Below are positions 30,978 through 32,285 of a DNA stretch of 32,285 nucleotides, in pieces. The position numbers and the translations under genes are program-made. Source of the stretch: Sulfobacillus sp. (GTDB taxonomy: Bacteria; Bacillota; Sulfobacillia; Sulfobacillales; Sulfobacillaceae); assembly GCA_027343695.1 (NCBI GenBank), contig DAHWKJ010000079.1:1-32285 (forward strand). The letters are read 5' to 3'. Every line of letters starts with the position of its first letter. Position 1 is the stretch's first letter. The notes beneath the pieces are model-generated. The model saw only the letters and a list, made by a program, of their open reading frames with translations, was not told where the DNA came from and ran no database searches.

Positions 30978-31025
30978 GGGTCGGAGAAAAACTTAAGCGC
31001 TGTATATCGAAAAGAGGGGAAAACG

Positions 31026-31871
31026 ATGGCAGCATTACGACTGGCTCTGGCGCAACTCGAGTGCCAAGATGGCAATGTCGAACACAATATGGAACGGATC
31101 GTTCAAGTAACCAAGCAATACGGGAGAGAGCATGACGCGATTGTGTTTCCAGAAGCTTATATAACGGGATTTCCCCCAGAATCTATGGGACGCGAGCTTG
31201 CAGAATCGCTGTCTGGACCTATTGTGCATCGTCTTACTACGCTAGCCCGGGATTTTAAAACACATATTGTGGTTGGCTTGGTAGAAGAGCTAAACCACCA
31301 CGTCTATAACACGTCGGTATTGGTTGGGCCGGATGGACTGTTATTAGCCTATAGAAAAATCCACTTATGGACGAACGAACGATGGATGGACCGCGGGGAT
31401 GCGGTAGGGCGGGCTACTGTGCCATGGGGTCAAGTGGGACTGTTAATTTGTTACGACATTGAGTTTCCAGAGCCCGCTCGGGCCACGGCTTTACTGGGCA
31501 CTGAACTGATTTTAGTAACGAATGGCAACATGGCACCTTATGGTCCAACCCACCGTTTAGCCATTCGGGCCCGTGCGCAAGAAAATCAGGTCTTTGTGGC
31601 GATGGCCAACCGAGTCGGCCATGATGGTTCGACGCAGTACGTGGGCGGTAGTTGTCTGGCTGATCCCTATGGCCATATTATGGCGGAACTCGGACCAGAC
31701 CAGGAAGACGTCTTATCCGTGGAGATGGATCTGGCGAGGGTTGGGGACAGCCGGCGCCATTACAGCTATCTTAGCGAACGGCGATTAATGGTCGGTGAAG
31801 CACCCACCGCCGACGATTCATCCCGTGTGATTTGGACCCTCCCGACCTTGGGGGCTCAAGGTTCGGACTAG
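31026..31871 (+). CDS. Carbon-nitrogen hydrolase (nitrilase superfamily amidase)
   Basis: This 281-residue enzyme has the Glu-Lys-Cys catalytic triad of the superfamily: E43 (IVFPEAYITG), K111 (AYRKIHLW) and C142 (GLLICYDIEFPE). Length and motifs suit a single-domain amidase or omega-amidase type. It would split an amide or carbamoyl bond and release ammonia. The neighbours (aminotransferase, PucR, permease) suggest a role in using amides or omega-amino compounds as nitrogen source. AAAAGAGGGGAAAA precedes the ATG. Confidence 0.9.
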   Translation: MAALRLALAQLECQDGNVEHNMERIVQVTKQYGREHDAIVFPEAYITGFPPESMGRELAESLSGPIVHRLTTLARDFKTHIVVGLVEELNHHVYNTSVLVGPDGLLLAYRKIHLWTNERWMDRGDAVGRATVPWGQVGLLICYDIEFPEPARATALLGTELILVTNGNMAPYGPTHRLAIRARAQENQVFVAMANRVGHDGSTQYVGGSCLADPYGHIMAELGPDQEDVLSVEMDLARVGDSRRHYSYLSERRLMVGEAPTADDSSRVIWTLPTLGAQGSD

Positions 31872-32164
31872 TTAAAGATCTTCCGAATACCGGATTTCTT
31901 GGACTGTTTAGACCCCCAATTTCCACTCCACAATGCAATGCGAATGGCTTTCGGCTTTGCGTGCTTTATAAGGCAAAGACGATATATTTAGAGTCGGGGA
32001 CACTATAACCATCGGTGAGGCCCTGGGTGGGCGCGTCGGATGCGCTAGAATTATGGTGATGCCTTACGAAATGGGGTGTCTACGACAAGAATTCCGGCAC
32101 TCGAGAAGGCATCGCATTATGGGTGGGGTGCAGGGCATCAGAAAATCAGAGGAGGGATGGCGCC
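31872..32164. other. Spacer before the last gene
   Basis: I see no gene. An 8-bp inverted repeat (GATGCCTT at 32058-32065, AAGGCATC at 32106-32113) is the only notable structure. A purine-rich site GAGGAGGG lies just before the next start. Confidence 0.35.
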
Positions 32165-32285
32165 TTGCATGAGGGATGCCCGGATCTGCTGGCGGAGCAC
32201 CTCGGAACACCCTATACGATGGAACGGCTCTCAGGTGTCGGGGGATCTGGGTGTCATGTGGCCCGTGGTCCGCTGGGGGAGGCGG
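32165..32285 (+). CDS. Start of a gene cut by the window edge, function uncertain
   Basis: A TTG at 32165 with GAGGAGGG 8 nt upstream opens a frame that runs off the right edge (40 codons). It reads HEGCPDLLAEHLGTPY then TMERLSGVGGSGCHVARG. The helix followed by a GGxGxxHVARG-like turn is reminiscent of the N-terminus of fructosamine-kinase or aminoglycoside-phosphotransferase-like proteins, but too little is present to be sure. An overlapping ATG frame looks less protein-like. Confidence 0.4.
   Translation, partial: MHEGCPDLLAEHLGTPYTMERLSGVGGSGCHVARGPLGEA

Noticed and set aside
1..32285. CRISPR array, insertion sequence or prophage
   Set aside because: I saw no regularly spaced repeats, transposase, integrase or phage structural genes.

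Overview
The window looks like chromosomal DNA of a sulfur-oxidising Gram-positive bacterium. Purine-rich Shine-Dalgarno sites, frequent GTG and TTG starts, a PucR regulator, a CsoR-type repressor and a complete sHdr (sulfur-oxidising heterodisulfide-reductase-like) locus together suggest an acidophilic Sulfobacillus-like Firmicute. That placement is inference; no rRNA or other marker gene is present.

Left part (1-3100): a GNAT acetyltransferase, a possible TusA-like protein without the CPxP motif, an atypical CsoR-family repressor coupled to a small unknown gene, and a tandem ferritin-like protein. Many of these point to sulfur, metal or redox handling.

Central part (3236-22821), all on the + strand, is a sulfur-oxidation super-locus. 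Block A (3236-7871) is a lipoate assembly set: lipoate ligase 1, lipoate-binding protein LbpA1, ligase 2 and two radical SAM proteins of the LipS1/LipS2 type. An aldo/keto reductase and a divergent unknown gene follow. Block B (9787-22821) runs DsrE3-type carrier, sHdrC1, sHdrB1, sHdrA, the sHdr-associated hypothetical protein, a single-frame sHdrC2-B2, LbpA2, LbpA3, ligase 3, TusA, a second DsrE, a GAF protein, EtfB, EtfA, a membrane EMO/HdrD-like protein and a small membrane protein. It ends at a perfect 24-bp hairpin. The known sHdr model is that DsrE/TusA carriers bring sulfane sulfur to sHdr, which oxidises it with a lipoylated LbpA as partner. LipS1/S2 and the sLpl ligases make the cofactor on the protein. 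The striking addition here is an ETF plus ETF:menaquinone oxidoreductase-like membrane protein in the same gene string, suggesting that electrons leave through flavoproteins to the quinone pool.

Right part (23139-32285): an MFS transporter converges on an ABC-F ATPase. The ABC-F gene has a leader with promoter, 44-codon leader ORF and intrinsic terminator, the layout of antibiotic-responsive attenuation. A nitrogen-catabolism group follows: class III aminotransferase, PucR regulator, divergent APC permease and carbon-nitrogen hydrolase. The window ends inside another gene. Terminators separate most of these units.
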